A DNA stretch of 64,000 nucleotides. Source: Sphingomonas sp. PP-CC-1A-547 (GTDB lineage: Bacteria > Pseudomonadota > Alphaproteobacteria > Sphingomonadales > Sphingomonadaceae). Made by a program: the position numbers and the translations under genes. The DNA is taken from NCBI RefSeq assembly GCF_003610375.1, contig NZ_RAPZ01000013.1, positions 310,001-374,000 of the forward strand, in the 5' to 3' direction. The stretch's first letter is position 1. Every line of letters starts with the position of its first letter. Below are positions 50,240 to 59,160 of this stretch, in pieces. The notes under the pieces were generated by a model. The model had not been told where the DNA came from. It saw only the letters and a list, made by a program, of their open reading frames with translations, and did not search any database.

Positions 50240-50776
50240 ATGCGGATTGCGACACTGGCACTGCTCGGCGCAGCAACGATTGGGCTCGCCGCCTGCGAGA
50301 AGACTGGCATGGAGACCGGTGCCCCCGTATCCGGCGGCCAGCGCGCCACCGCGACGCTGCAGACCGCCACCGGCACCGACGTCGGCCGCGCCACCGCCAC
50401 CGAAGTCGCGGGCGGGCTCCGCTTCACGCTCGACGCCAAGGCGATGCCCCCCGGCACGCACGGCGCGCACATCCATATGGTTGGCCGTTGCGACGCCCCC
50501 GACTTCACGACCGCAGGCGGCCACTGGAACCCGACCGGCATGAAGCACGGCAGCATGAACCCGCAGGGCCCGCATGAAGGCGACCTGCCCAACCTGATCA
50601 TCGGCACCGATGGACGCGGCACGATCGGCATCACGATCCCCGGCGCGACGATGGCGGGCCTGATGGACACCGACGGCTCGGCCTTCGTGGTGCACGCAGG
50701 TCCGGATGACCTGATGACCGACCCGGCCGGCAACAGCGGCGGGCGGATCGCCTGCGGTGTGTTCCAGGCGGGGTGA
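50240..50776 (+). CDS. sodC: Cu/Zn superoxide dismutase family lipoprotein
   Basis: This 178-residue protein removes superoxide in the periplasm. A lipobox (IGLAAC, Cys19) marks it as a lipoprotein. Copper ligands are His77 and His79 (GAHIHMVG), His95 (GGHWNP) and His152 (FVVHAGPDD); His112 in HEGDLPN fits a zinc ligand, and Cys84/Cys172 can form the conserved disulfide. All metal-site residues appear present, so it should be active. A short GC hairpin follows the stop. Confidence 0.92.
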   Translation: MRIATLALLGAATIGLAACEKTGMETGAPVSGGQRATATLQTATGTDVGRATATEVAGGLRFTLDAKAMPPGTHGAHIHMVGRCDAPDFTTAGGHWNPTGMKHGSMNPQGPHEGDLPNLIIGTDGRGTIGITIPGATMAGLMDTDGSAFVVHAGPDDLMTDPAGNSGGRIACGVFQAG

Positions 50777-50783
50777 GTGCGTG

Positions 50784-50808
50784 GCCCCTCCTAATCTTCA
50801 GGAGGGGC
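50784..50808 (+). terminator. GC hairpin after sodC
   Basis: GCCCCTCCT and AGGAGGGGC form a perfect 9-bp stem around AATCTTC. No T-run follows, so the role as terminator is tentative. It lies seven bases after the stop. Confidence 0.55.
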
Positions 50809-50922
50809 ACATTCGCCTGCGCAACGTCCGTTCGTGCTGAGTAGAGACCGAGTAGTCGCCGAAGGCGACGTATCGACGGCTCGTCTCGAAGCACATGTTT
50901 CGCGCACCGACCCGCCCCCTCC

Positions 50923-50993
50923 CCGTTCGCCCTGAGCGAAGTCGAAGGGCATGTCCCAAGCGTAGGTGCTTCGACTTCGCACAGCACGAACGG
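50923..50993. repeat. REP-like palindrome, family E
   Basis: CCGTTCGCCCTGAGCGAAGT + CGAAG and CTTCGACTTCGCACAGCACG + AACGG are inverted arms. The 251-base gap also holds a half-copy from about 50829 (CGTTCGTGCTGAG). The sequence CGTTCG-CTGAGCGAAGTCGAAG is of a type very common in sphingomonad genomes. Confidence 0.75.
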
Positions 50994-51027
50994 AAGAGGG
51001 TGACCGGGCTAGGGTCAACAGGAGCGT

Positions 51028-52596
51028 TTAAACCGTCTCCCCCGCCGCCCGCGCCCTAGCCTCCCGCGTAGCCTCGGCCCCGGGCGCCATCCGGTACGCA
51101 GCAACCGCACACGCCAGTGTGATCGGCGTCACCACCAGCAACGATAACATCCCGATCGACAAGCTCCCGGTCAGCGTCGAGACCCGCCCCGCCATGTACG
51201 GCCCGAGCGCCAACCCGATCAGCGTCGTCCCGATGAAGAACGTCGCCGTCGCCGTCCCCCGCATCCGCGGCAACACCATGTCTTGCGTCGTCGCAGCAGC
51301 CGCCCCCAGCGCGCACGACGCGGTCAACTGCGCGAGGAAGATCCCCGTATAGAACGCGACCGGCGACGACGCGGTAAAGGCGAGGATCAGGAACGGCACC
51401 GGCACCACCGCCCCGAAGATCACCACCCACAACCGTCCCGCCGGATTGCGCTGCCGCAACCGATCCGACACCACGCCGCCGATCGTCAGCCCGAGGAACC
51501 CCGCAGTCGCGCCGAGGCTGCCGATCATGAACCCCGCCGACGCCGGCGTCGCACCAAGCTCGCGCAACGCATAGGGTGCCGCCCAGAAGCTCGCGGCATA
51601 GCTCAGGAACGCGTTCAGCCCATACGCCACCACCGTGCAGAGAAACGCCGGCGTCCCGACGATCAGCGCAAAGGTCGGCGGATCGCGCCGCTTCAGCGCC
51701 GACGCCCAGGAGAACACCGCATACACGCCGATCCCGATCGCTACCCATTGCGGCCATGGCTCGCCCGCCGCGACCAGCCCCGACACCGCCGCGACCACCG
51801 CCGCAAGCGCAACCAGATTATACCCGAGCGCCCGCGCCCCACCCATCGCCGCACCGATCAAGGTCAGCGGCGGCACGATCGTCACCAGCTCCGCCCCGAA
51901 CGCGCGGAACGGCGCCGGATGCTTCTCCGGCTCGGGCAGCCCCTCGACGAGCCCCCGGATCGGCTCCTTCAACGTCGCGATCCACACCGCCAGCAACAGC
52001 CCCGGCACGCCGACCGCCATGAACGCTGCCTGCCAGCCGACCAGCCCAAGCGGTCCGCCGCCAGGATAGGCCTTGTTCCAGCCCTGCACGATCAGCCCGC
52101 CGATGAACAACGAACAGCCGCCGCCGACATAGAGGCCTGCGGAGTAGATCGACAGCGCGGTCGCGCGCAGCCGCTTCGGGAAATAATCGGAGATGATCGA
52201 ATAGGCTGAAGGACTAGCCGTTGCCTCGCCGATCCCCACCCCGATCCGTGCCGCGGCAAGATGTCCGCCGGTCTTCGAAAAGCCCGACAGCGCGGTCATC
52301 ACCGACCACAGTGACAACCCGATCGTCATCAGCCGGACGCGGTGCCAATTGTCCGCCAGCCGCCCCAGCGGAATGCCGAACAGCGAATAGAACACGCCGA
52401 ACGCAGTGCCGTACAGGAACCCGAGATCCTGATCCTTCAACCCCAGGTCGCGCTTGATGTCTTCGGCCAGGATCGAGATGATCTGCCGGTCGACGAAGTT
52501 CAGGACATAGACGAGGAACAGGATCGACAGCACGTACCAGGCGTAGCGCGATGCGGCTTTCTCCGGCTCGCCCATAACTGTTTCGGCGTTTGCCAT
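51028..52596 (-). CDS. MFS transporter, Spinster-like
   Basis: This 522-residue inner-membrane protein has about 12-14 helices. It has VLNFVDRQIISILAEDIKRD, GRLADNWHRVRLMTIGL (the conserved loop 2-3 motif), RIGVGIGEATASPSAYSIIS and PKRLRATALSIYSAG, which fit the Spinster/sphingolipid-carrier-like MFS group abundant in sphingomonads. GGAGGGA precedes ATG. No neighbouring catabolic gene hints at the substrate. Confidence 0.87.
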   Translation of the reverse strand: MANAETVMGEPEKAASRYAWYVLSILFLVYVLNFVDRQIISILAEDIKRDLGLKDQDLGFLYGTAFGVFYSLFGIPLGRLADNWHRVRLMTIGLSLWSVMTALSGFSKTGGHLAAARIGVGIGEATASPSAYSIISDYFPKRLRATALSIYSAGLYVGGGCSLFIGGLIVQGWNKAYPGGGPLGLVGWQAAFMAVGVPGLLLAVWIATLKEPIRGLVEGLPEPEKHPAPFRAFGAELVTIVPPLTLIGAAMGGARALGYNLVALAAVVAAVSGLVAAGEPWPQWVAIGIGVYAVFSWASALKRRDPPTFALIVGTPAFLCTVVAYGLNAFLSYAASFWAAPYALRELGATPASAGFMIGSLGATAGFLGLTIGGVVSDRLRQRNPAGRLWVVIFGAVVPVPFLILAFTASSPVAFYTGIFLAQLTASCALGAAAATTQDMVLPRMRGTATATFFIGTTLIGLALGPYMAGRVSTLTGSLSIGMLSLLVVTPITLACAVAAYRMAPGAEATREARARAAGETV

Positions 52597-52701
52597 GATC
52601 CCTCCCCGATGTTTTTCGAGCTATGGGTATCAGAGGCAAGGAGAGAGAAACAGCGCTTTCGACAGCCTCGGGTACGCCAGGGCGAGCGGCGCGCGTCTAC
52701 C

Positions 52702-53508
52702 TCAGTGCGACCCGATCCGCCCCCGACGAAGGGCGCCCTGCTCCAGTCGCTGCAAGAGCGTCTCGATCGTCGGCGGCGTAGTCGGCTCGGCCTGCGCACG
52801 CAGAGGCCGGGCGATCGGCGTCGGCGCGCTGACCTCCTCCACCGGTTGCGACGTTTCGACGACCGGTGGCTCGACCGGCTTCGGCACAGGCGCGGTCACG
52901 AACGTGTCCGGCTCGGCGGTCGGCGACATTTCGATCACCGGCGCGACCATCGTTGGCTGCGCCAGCGGCGCGACCGGCCGGGCAGGCTCCATCGGCACGG
53001 GCCGCATCGCCTTCGGATCATAGGCGGCGAGCGGCAGGTCGAGGTCGGCGGGAATGGTCCGCTCATCGCGCGCGGCACCATCGGTCGCGCCCGCAACGCC
53101 GACCTCCATTAAGGGCGTACCGAGATCGGCCGCCGACATCGGCTTGCGCGGCGGTGCGTCGGGATGTGCGTCGGCGCGGCGGATCACCGGCACGCCGTCC
53201 TCCCGCGGTCGCGCACCGGCAAACACACCTCCCGGCCCGAACAGCAGGTACAGCGACGACCACAGGATCGCCGCGATCAACGCCCCCGCCCCCAGCGCGA
53301 GTATCGCACGCGCCGTCGCCCCGAGCGGCGGTGCCGCCATCGGGATCAGCGCCGCGATACCCGTATCCGATACGAGCGCCTCCAGCGCATCGCCGGACGA
53401 CAGCATCACGCCCGCCGCCGCGATCACGCCCCCGGCAATCGCACCGACGATCGGCACCAGACGATTCAGACTGCCACGCTGCAAAGTCCGAAGAGCAAAC
53501 TCTGCCAT
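52702..53508 (-). CDS. Membrane protein of unknown function next to glycosyltransferase
   Basis: I do not recognise this 268-residue protein. It has two hydrophobic segments (residues about 18-36 and 67-92) and a long hydrophilic, proline-rich C-terminal half (for example APVPKPVEPPVVETSQPVEE) with little folded character. It starts immediately after the glycosyltransferase: TAATG shares one base, so translation is coupled. That places it in the exosortase-type glycosylation locus. It could be a scaffold or regulatory membrane protein. Confidence 0.7.
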   Translation of the reverse strand: MAEFALRTLQRGSLNRLVPIVGAIAGGVIAAAGVMLSSGDALEALVSDTGIAALIPMAAPPLGATARAILALGAGALIAAILWSSLYLLFGPGGVFAGARPREDGVPVIRRADAHPDAPPRKPMSAADLGTPLMEVGVAGATDGAARDERTIPADLDLPLAAYDPKAMRPVPMEPARPVAPLAQPTMVAPVIEMSPTAEPDTFVTAPVPKPVEPPVVETSQPVEEVSAPTPIARPLRAQAEPTTPPTIETLLQRLEQGALRRGRIGSH

Positions 53509-54716
53509 TAATTTTCCCGCACCGCGGCCGCGATCAGCCGTTCATAGACTGGAGCATAACGGCGAATGTTTGACGACCAGTTACGCTCTTCCTGGACGAA
53601 AGCACGCCCCCGCGCACGCCGTTCGTCCCACCCCGAGCGATCCGCGAACATCCCCGAGAGCGCGTCCGCGATCGCCTGCGGATCGTCGGGCGGAAACAGC
53701 GTTCCGGTATCGCCATCGCGGATCAGTTCTCGGTGGCCACCGACATCCGACGCCGCGACCAGCCGCCCCTGCGCCATCGCCTCCAGCGGCTTTAGCGGCG
53801 TGACCAGATCGGTCAGGCGCATTCGCTTGCGTGGATAGGCGAGGATGTCGACCAGCCCATAATAGCGCTCGACCTCCTGATGCGGCACGCGCCCGACGAA
53901 GCGGATCGCATCCGCCACCGGCGATGCCTCCGCCTGCGCGAGCAACGCCGTCTCCATCGGCCCCCCGCCGACCATCAAGAGCCGCGCCTTGGGCCGCAAC
54001 GCCACCAACGCAGGCATCGCCGCGATCAGGTCGTCGAGCCCTTCGTAATCGTAGAAGCTGCCGATGAACCCGACGACATCCGTACCGTCGAGCCCCAGTT
54101 CAGCCCCAAGCGCATCGTCACGCGGCGGAGCATTGCCGAACAGGTCGAGGTCGACGCCGTTGGGCGACACCATGATCTTGTCTTCCGAGATCCCTCGCGC
54201 GATCAGGTCGCTGCGCAAGCCTTCGCAGATCACCGCAACCGCATCCGCTCGCCGCACAGCCCACGTCTCCAACGCCCGCGTGGAACGATACCGCAGCGAC
54301 GTCGCCGTGCCCGTCCCGTTGCCGACCGCCGCATCCTCCCAGAACGCGCGAATCTCGTAGACCAGCGGCAGCTTCCGCTTGCGCGCGACGATCAGTGCGG
54401 CGAGCGCATCGATTACCGGCGAATGCGCGTGGAGGATGTCAGGCTTGAAGGCATCGACCGCCGCCTCGATCCGCTTGGCGAACGCCGCGATCCCGACGGC
54501 TTCGCCGACCGGTCCCGGCTTCACCCCCGCATCCGTACGATGGAAGGTCAGCCCGTCGACCGACTCAACCGAAGCAGGCGCGACACCGTGCCGCGGCCCC
54601 GTCACCGCAGCGACGGTCCAGCCGAGCGCCTCCTGCGCCTTGAGGATCGCCCGCGTGCGGAACGTGTAGCCACTTTGCAGCGGCAGGCCGTGATCGAGGA
54701 TATGAAGGATACGCAT
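53508..54716 (-). CDS. Glycosyltransferase, exosortase A-associated type
   Basis: This 402-residue GT4-like enzyme begins RILHILDHGLPLQSGYTFRT, the hallmark N-terminus of the glycosyltransferase family linked to the PEP-CTERM/XrtA system. The C-terminal GT-B domain has VSPNGVDLDLFG, VGFIGSFYDYEGLDDLI, LMVGGGPMETAL and the nucleotide-sugar motif KPLEAMAQGRLVAASDVGGH. It sits beside an O-glycosylation ligase on the other strand. Exosortase and PEP-CTERM substrates are not in the window. Function within the pathway is inferred. Confidence 0.83.
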   Translation of the reverse strand: MRILHILDHGLPLQSGYTFRTRAILKAQEALGWTVAAVTGPRHGVAPASVESVDGLTFHRTDAGVKPGPVGEAVGIAAFAKRIEAAVDAFKPDILHAHSPVIDALAALIVARKRKLPLVYEIRAFWEDAAVGNGTGTATSLRYRSTRALETWAVRRADAVAVICEGLRSDLIARGISEDKIMVSPNGVDLDLFGNAPPRDDALGAELGLDGTDVVGFIGSFYDYEGLDDLIAAMPALVALRPKARLLMVGGGPMETALLAQAEASPVADAIRFVGRVPHQEVERYYGLVDILAYPRKRMRLTDLVTPLKPLEAMAQGRLVAASDVGGHRELIRDGDTGTLFPPDDPQAIADALSGMFADRSGWDERRARGRAFVQEERNWSSNIRRYAPVYERLIAAAVREN

Positions 54717-54815
54717 CGTACTATCCCCCTGCCACAGATCGCTTAACGGCGCGTCAACCGACTAGACGTACAAACGATTCCACGAAGCCCGCTATCCGGA
54801 AAGGAGGCCGTCACC

Positions 54816-54971
54816 ATGATCGACAATCTCGCGCTCGGCCTCAGCCACGGGTTGATGATGCTCGCCGCGTTCCTGTTGCTCAGACGCCCCGATCTCGACC
54901 GGGAGCCCAGCCCGCACGACACCGCCGATACCAAGCGCAAATCCACCGAGAAACCTCGCCCCGATGCGTGA
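54816..54971 (+). CDS. 51-residue unknown protein at the XrtA-type locus
   Basis: This ORF starts at ATG 54816 with an exceptionally good AAAGGAGG ribosome site nine bases upstream. The protein has one hydrophobic segment (residues about 5-22, LALGLSHGLMMLAAFLLL) and a charged tail (PDLDREPSPHDTADTKRKST). It overlaps the O-glycosylation ligase start by eight bases, so it is likely a coupled leader gene of that operon. Function unknown; small bitopic membrane peptide. Confidence 0.7.
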   Translation: MIDNLALGLSHGLMMLAAFLLLRRPDLDREPSPHDTADTKRKSTEKPRPDA

Positions 54972-56307
54972 TCTCGCGTTCATCGCGTTCCTGCTCGCGT
55001 TCTTCGGAATGGGATTCAAGCGGCCGTTCCTGCTCGTGCTTGTCTATGTCTATATCGACATCGTGTCGCCGCAGCGGCTGACCTATCTGCTGCTCAACAG
55101 TGTGCCGATCTCGCTGATCGCGGTTGCGCTGGCGGTCGGCGGATGGATCCTCGCCGACGACAAGCGCGATACGCGCGTCGGCGGGCGACAGGTGTTGATC
55201 GTGCTGTTGCTGCTCTATTGCTGGGGCACGACGATCGCCGCGGATTTCCCGGTTGAGGCCAAGGAGAAATGGGACTGGGTGTGGAAGGCGCTCGCCTTCG
55301 CCGCGTTCCTGCCGCTGACGCTGCGCACGCGCGTCCGGATCGAGGCGCTGCTGCTGTTCATGATCCTCGCGGCATCGTCGATCATCGTCGTCGGCGGCAT
55401 CAAGACGATCGCCAGCGGCGGCGGCGGCTATGGCCAGCTGAACTTGATGGTCGACAATAATTCAGGCCTGTACGAGGGCAGCACGATCAGCGCGGTGGCG
55501 ATCGCGATCGTCCCGATCATCGTCTGGTTCATGCATTACGGCACGATCTTCAGGCCGGACTGGCGGGTAAAGGCCTATTGCCTGGCGCTCGTCTTCGCGT
55601 GCCTGCTGATCCCGGTCGGCACGTCGACGCGCACCGGGCTGCTCTGCATCGGCCTGCTGGCGCTGCTGTCGATCCGCAACGTGAAACGCAAGGTCGCGTA
55701 TCTTGCGATGCTCGGCGTGCTGGGGCTGGCGGCGATCCCGTTCCTGCCGTCGACCTTCACAAACCGCATGAACACCATCAAGACCTATGACGCGGACGAG
55801 TCCGCCTCGACGCGGCTCGCGGTGTGGAAATGGACGATCGAATACGCAAAGGCGAACCCGTTCGGCGGGGGCTTCAACGCGTATCTGGGCAACCACATCC
55901 GCTACGATTTGAAGACCACGCCCGGCGCTGCCGAGGCACCCAAGGTCGAGGTCGACAAGGCCCGCGCGTATCACAGCGCCTATTTCGAGATGCTCGGCGA
56001 GCAGGGCTATCCCGGCCTTGCGATATGGCTTGCGATCAACCTGATCGGCATCGTCCGCATGGAATTCATCCGCCGCCGCTACCGCGATCCGGACGGGGAA
56101 TTCGCCTGGGCCGGACCGCTCGCCGCCGCACTCCAAAGCGGGCACATCGTCTACCTGCTCGGCGCAGGCTTCATCGCGATCGCGTTCCAGCCGTTCATCT
56201 ACATGCTGATCGGTGCGCAGATCGGCCTCGATACCTATCTCGCGCGCAAGCGGAGCGAGCAATCGTTCCGGCCGATGCGCCGCAGTGCCGTGCCATCTCC
56301 GGCGTGA
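54964..56307 (+). CDS. Putative O-glycosylation ligase, exosortase A-associated
   Basis: This 447-residue membrane protein has about 11 helices and begins RDLAFIAFLLAFFGMGFKRP and SPQRLTYLLL, matching the Wzy/O-antigen-ligase-like family associated with the PEP-CTERM/XrtA system. The middle carries LLIPVGTSTRTGLLCIGLLA and a large periplasmic loop (WTIEYAKANPFGGGFNAYLG) typical of ligases. It probably transfers glycan from lipid carrier to secreted protein or acts in exopolysaccharide polymerisation. The acyltransferase starts within its stop codon (GTGA). Confidence 0.84.
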   Translation: MRDLAFIAFLLAFFGMGFKRPFLLVLVYVYIDIVSPQRLTYLLLNSVPISLIAVALAVGGWILADDKRDTRVGGRQVLIVLLLLYCWGTTIAADFPVEAKEKWDWVWKALAFAAFLPLTLRTRVRIEALLLFMILAASSIIVVGGIKTIASGGGGYGQLNLMVDNNSGLYEGSTISAVAIAIVPIIVWFMHYGTIFRPDWRVKAYCLALVFACLLIPVGTSTRTGLLCIGLLALLSIRNVKRKVAYLAMLGVLGLAAIPFLPSTFTNRMNTIKTYDADESASTRLAVWKWTIEYAKANPFGGGFNAYLGNHIRYDLKTTPGAAEAPKVEVDKARAYHSAYFEMLGEQGYPGLAIWLAINLIGIVRMEFIRRRYRDPDGEFAWAGPLAAALQSGHIVYLLGAGFIAIAFQPFIYMLIGAQIGLDTYLARKRSEQSFRPMRRSAVPSPA

Positions 56308-57359
56308 CGGATCGCACACCGGTTCACGAACTGCGCGCGCTGACCGGCGTTCGAGGAATCGCCGCGTGGTTCGTCGTCTTCTACCACATCCGCTTGTCGA
56401 TAGCGGGGCTGCCCAGCGGCGTGCGCGACGTCTTCGAGAAAGGGTACCTGGCGGTCGACTTCTTCTTCCTGCTGTCCGGCTTCGTGATCTGGCTGACCTG
56501 GTCCGACCGCATTCGTAACGGCGGGGCCCATGACGGTGGGGCAAGCATTCCGCGCTTCCTGCAAAAACGCATCGCCCGCATCTGGCCTCTGCATCTGGTC
56601 ACGTTAGGCGGCGCCGTCGCACTGGCCCTGCTGCTCCGCGCAACCGGCCGCAGCGATCCGCAGTTCGTCTTCTCGGAATTGCCGCTCCACGTCCTGCTGC
56701 TCCAGAACTGGGGCTTCACGCATCACCTCGCCTGGAACGACCCGGCTTGGTCGATCAGCGCCGAACTGGGTGCGTACCTGCTGTTTCCGTTGCTCGTGAT
56801 GGCGGTGGACTGGCGGCGCTTGCCGAGTTGGGCGTTACTGGCGATTGCCGGCGGCATGCTGGTCGGCCTGCACCTGGCGATGGACGCACCGACGCTCGGC
56901 ACCGACATCCCGCGCTACGGCCTCTTACGCTGCCTAGTGGAGTTCACCACGGGCAGCATCGTCTGCGCGTTGTGGTTGCGCTGGCGTGGCGTCTTGCGCG
57001 CCCCGGTATGGGCGACACTGGTGGCTGTGCTTTTCGCAGGAGGCTGGATCGCCGGCACGCCGGAAACGCTGGCCGTACCGGCACTATTTGCAGCGATCCT
57101 GCTGCTGCTGGCATTGACCGCCGACAAGCCCGGTAACCCGTTCGAACTGAGATGGACGCACTATCTCGGCGAGACCAGCTACGCGACCTATCTCAGCCAC
57201 TTCATCTTATGGAAGGCGTTCAAACTCGTCTTAGTTGCTGACGCGACGGCGGTATCGCCTACGAAGATCGCGCTCTATCTCGCAACGGTCCTGCTAGCCT
57301 CGATCGCCCTCTATCACCTAATAGAGCGCCCCGCTCAGCGCTGGCTCAACAGGCTCTAG
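56304..57359 (+). CDS. Acyltransferase family 3 membrane protein
   Basis: This 351-residue inner-membrane O-acyltransferase begins at GTG 56304, overlapping the ligase stop. It has about ten helices and the family's catalytic-His motif LRALTGVRGIAAWFVVFYHI with GYLAVDFFFLLSGFVIWLTW, plus RIARIWPLHL and the C-terminal ERPAQRW. It likely acetylates a polysaccharide or glycan made by this locus. A REPIN follows its stop. Confidence 0.88.
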   Translation: MTDRTPVHELRALTGVRGIAAWFVVFYHIRLSIAGLPSGVRDVFEKGYLAVDFFFLLSGFVIWLTWSDRIRNGGAHDGGASIPRFLQKRIARIWPLHLVTLGGAVALALLLRATGRSDPQFVFSELPLHVLLLQNWGFTHHLAWNDPAWSISAELGAYLLFPLLVMAVDWRRLPSWALLAIAGGMLVGLHLAMDAPTLGTDIPRYGLLRCLVEFTTGSIVCALWLRWRGVLRAPVWATLVAVLFAGGWIAGTPETLAVPALFAAILLLLALTADKPGNPFELRWTHYLGETSYATYLSHFILWKAFKLVLVADATAVSPTKIALYLATVLLASIALYHLIERPAQRWLNRL

Positions 57360-57373
57360 ACCGCTCCCCTTGT

Positions 57374-57425
57374 TTCCCCGCGAAGGCGGGGACCCAGACT
57401 GGGCTCCCGCCTTCGCGGGAGAACA
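57374..57425. repeat. REPIN, family B (copy 4)
   Basis: TTCCCCGCGAAGGCGGGGAC and CTCCCGCCTTCGCGGGAGAA are inverted arms around CCAGACTGGG. It sits between convergent acyltransferase and PfpI genes. Confidence 0.85.
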
Positions 57426-57446
57426 AGGAAGAGCCGCCCTCGAGAA

Positions 57447-58010
57447 TCAGTCGACCGGCTCGTCCGCCAGTTCTTCCTCGAGCGCGTCGATGATCGCCTT
57501 GTTGAACGCAGGAATATCATCCGGCTTGCGGCTCGTGATCAAATTGCCATCGACCACGACCTCCTCGTCCACCACGTCCGCACCCGCATTCTCCAGGTCC
57601 GTGCGGATCGACGGGAAGCTCGTCACGCGGCGTCCGTCGATCACGTCTGCCTCGGCGAGCAGCCACGGCGCATGGCAGATCGCGGCGATGATCTTGCCGT
57701 CCTCCATGAACTCGGTGATGATCTCGATCGCGCGCTCCTGCTGGCGCATCGTGTCGGGGTTGGCGACGCCGCCCGGCAGCACCAGCGCGTCGTAATCGTC
57801 GGTATCGACCTCGTCGAGCGTCAGGTCGGGCGTCGCCGTCTCGGCCTTGTTGATGTCGCCCTTCATGCCCTGGATCGGGTCGGTCTTGATCGACGCGAGC
57901 GTCACTTTCGCGCCCGCCGCCTCCAGCGCTTTGCGCGGTTCGAACAGTTCGACGGTCTCGAAACCATCGGCAGCGAGCATCAATACGCGAGCTTGGGAAA
58001 GATCGGCCAT
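57447..58010 (-). CDS. DJ-1/PfpI family type 1 glutamine amidotransferase-like protein
   Basis: This 187-residue protein has the DJ-1/PfpI fold: VLMLAADGFETVELFEPRKA (Glu near the nucleophile), DDYDALVLPGGVANPDTMRQ and the nucleophile cysteine in IAAICHAPWLLAEADV. Relatives are deglycases, chaperones or amidopeptidases for damaged proteins. It is a single gene diverging from topoisomerase IB. Exact reaction not known. Confidence 0.9.
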   Translation of the reverse strand: MADLSQARVLMLAADGFETVELFEPRKALEAAGAKVTLASIKTDPIQGMKGDINKAETATPDLTLDEVDTDDYDALVLPGGVANPDTMRQQERAIEIITEFMEDGKIIAAICHAPWLLAEADVIDGRRVTSFPSIRTDLENAGADVVDEEVVVDGNLITSRKPDDIPAFNKAIIDALEEELADEPVD

Positions 58011-58135
58011 GTCATGTCTCCAGTGAAATCCCGTGCCCCCTCAACCAAGCGCAGCCCGCCTCGTTCCGGAACGATGCGCCTTCCCGAACATTTGCAGAGA
58101 TAGCCAGAATCAGACGCCCCCAAGGGACCACCGCA

Positions 58136-59149
58136 TTGCCCACCAAGATCGTGTATTCCGACGACTCCAAGCCCGGCATCACCCGCAAGAAGATGCGGAA
58201 CGGCTGGGGCTATTGGGATGCCAAGGGCGAACGCATCACCGATCGCGTCGAGATCGACCGGCTGAACGCGATCGGCCTGCCCCCCGCCTATCGCGACGCG
58301 TGGTTCTGCCCCAAGCCTAACGGCCACATCCAGGCGGTCGGCTGGGACGAGAAGGGGCGGAAACAGTATCGCTATCACCTCGGCTTCCGCGAAGCGCAGG
58401 AGGCCGCCAAATACGAACGCTGCGCCGACTTCGGCCACGCCCTCCCCAAGCTGCGGAAAGCGGTCGAAGCCGATCTCCGGAAACGCTCGCTGACCCGCGA
58501 ACGCGCGGTCGCCGCGGTCATCCGCCTGCTCGACGGCGGTCATATCCGCATCGGCAACGAAGCCTATGCCGAAGCGAACGAGAGCTTCGGCGCCACCACG
58601 CTGCGCAAGCGCCACGGCGAGGTGAAGGGCTCGACGCTGAAACTCCAGTACAAGGGCAAGTCCGGCAAGATGCGGACGCTCAGGATCACCGACCGCTCGC
58701 TCAGCAGCTTCGTCAAGAAATGCCAGGACCTCGACGAACAGCATCTGTTCGCCTGGCTCGACGATGCCGGCGTCGCGCACCCGGTCACCTCGACCGACGT
58801 CAACTGCTACATCCGCGACGTCACCGGCACCGATTTCACCGCCAAGAATTTTCGGACCTGGGCTGCCAGCGTCGCCGCGTTCGAGGCACTCGCGTCCGCC
58901 GAGCGGGACCTGAGCCTCAAGACGATGCTCGAACCCGTGGTGGCGCGCTTGGGCAACACCCACGCGATCGCGCGCAAAAGCTATGTCCACCCGTCGCTGA
59001 TCGCGCTCGTGAAGACCGGTCAGTCGACCTTCCGCAAGGCACTCCGCCTTCCGCGCGCCAAGCGCTACATGAGCCGGGAGGAATGTGGCCTGATCACCTT
59101 CCTCGAAGCCGGCACGCCCGCTGTTGCGACACTGGCAAAAGCGGCCTGA
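58136..59149 (+). CDS. DNA topoisomerase IB
   Basis: This 337-residue type IB enzyme relaxes supercoils through a 3'-phosphotyrosine. It starts at TTG with GGGA upstream. It has an N-terminal domain (RITDRVEIDRLNAIGLPPAY), the catalytic residues LRKRHGEVKGSTLKLQYKGK (with K in the beta-hairpin), TAKNFRTWAASVAAFEALAS and the nucleophile tyrosine in IARKSYVHPSLI. It is of the small poxvirus-like bacterial type. The MscS gene starts 11 bases later. Confidence 0.92.
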   Translation: MPTKIVYSDDSKPGITRKKMRNGWGYWDAKGERITDRVEIDRLNAIGLPPAYRDAWFCPKPNGHIQAVGWDEKGRKQYRYHLGFREAQEAAKYERCADFGHALPKLRKAVEADLRKRSLTRERAVAAVIRLLDGGHIRIGNEAYAEANESFGATTLRKRHGEVKGSTLKLQYKGKSGKMRTLRITDRSLSSFVKKCQDLDEQHLFAWLDDAGVAHPVTSTDVNCYIRDVTGTDFTAKNFRTWAASVAAFEALASAERDLSLKTMLEPVVARLGNTHAIARKSYVHPSLIALVKTGQSTFRKALRLPRAKRYMSREECGLITFLEAGTPAVATLAKAA

Positions 59150-59160
59150 CGAGTATTTCC

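Noticed and set aside
50783..51027. Gene in the repeat-rich gap after sodC
   Set aside because: The sequence is explained by a hairpin and family E palindromes; no ORF with a ribosome site is present.
58136..59149. Topoisomerase IB as a sign of a virus or mobile element
   Set aside because: This small enzyme is widespread in bacterial chromosomes, is followed closely by a normal MscS gene, and no phage gene is near.
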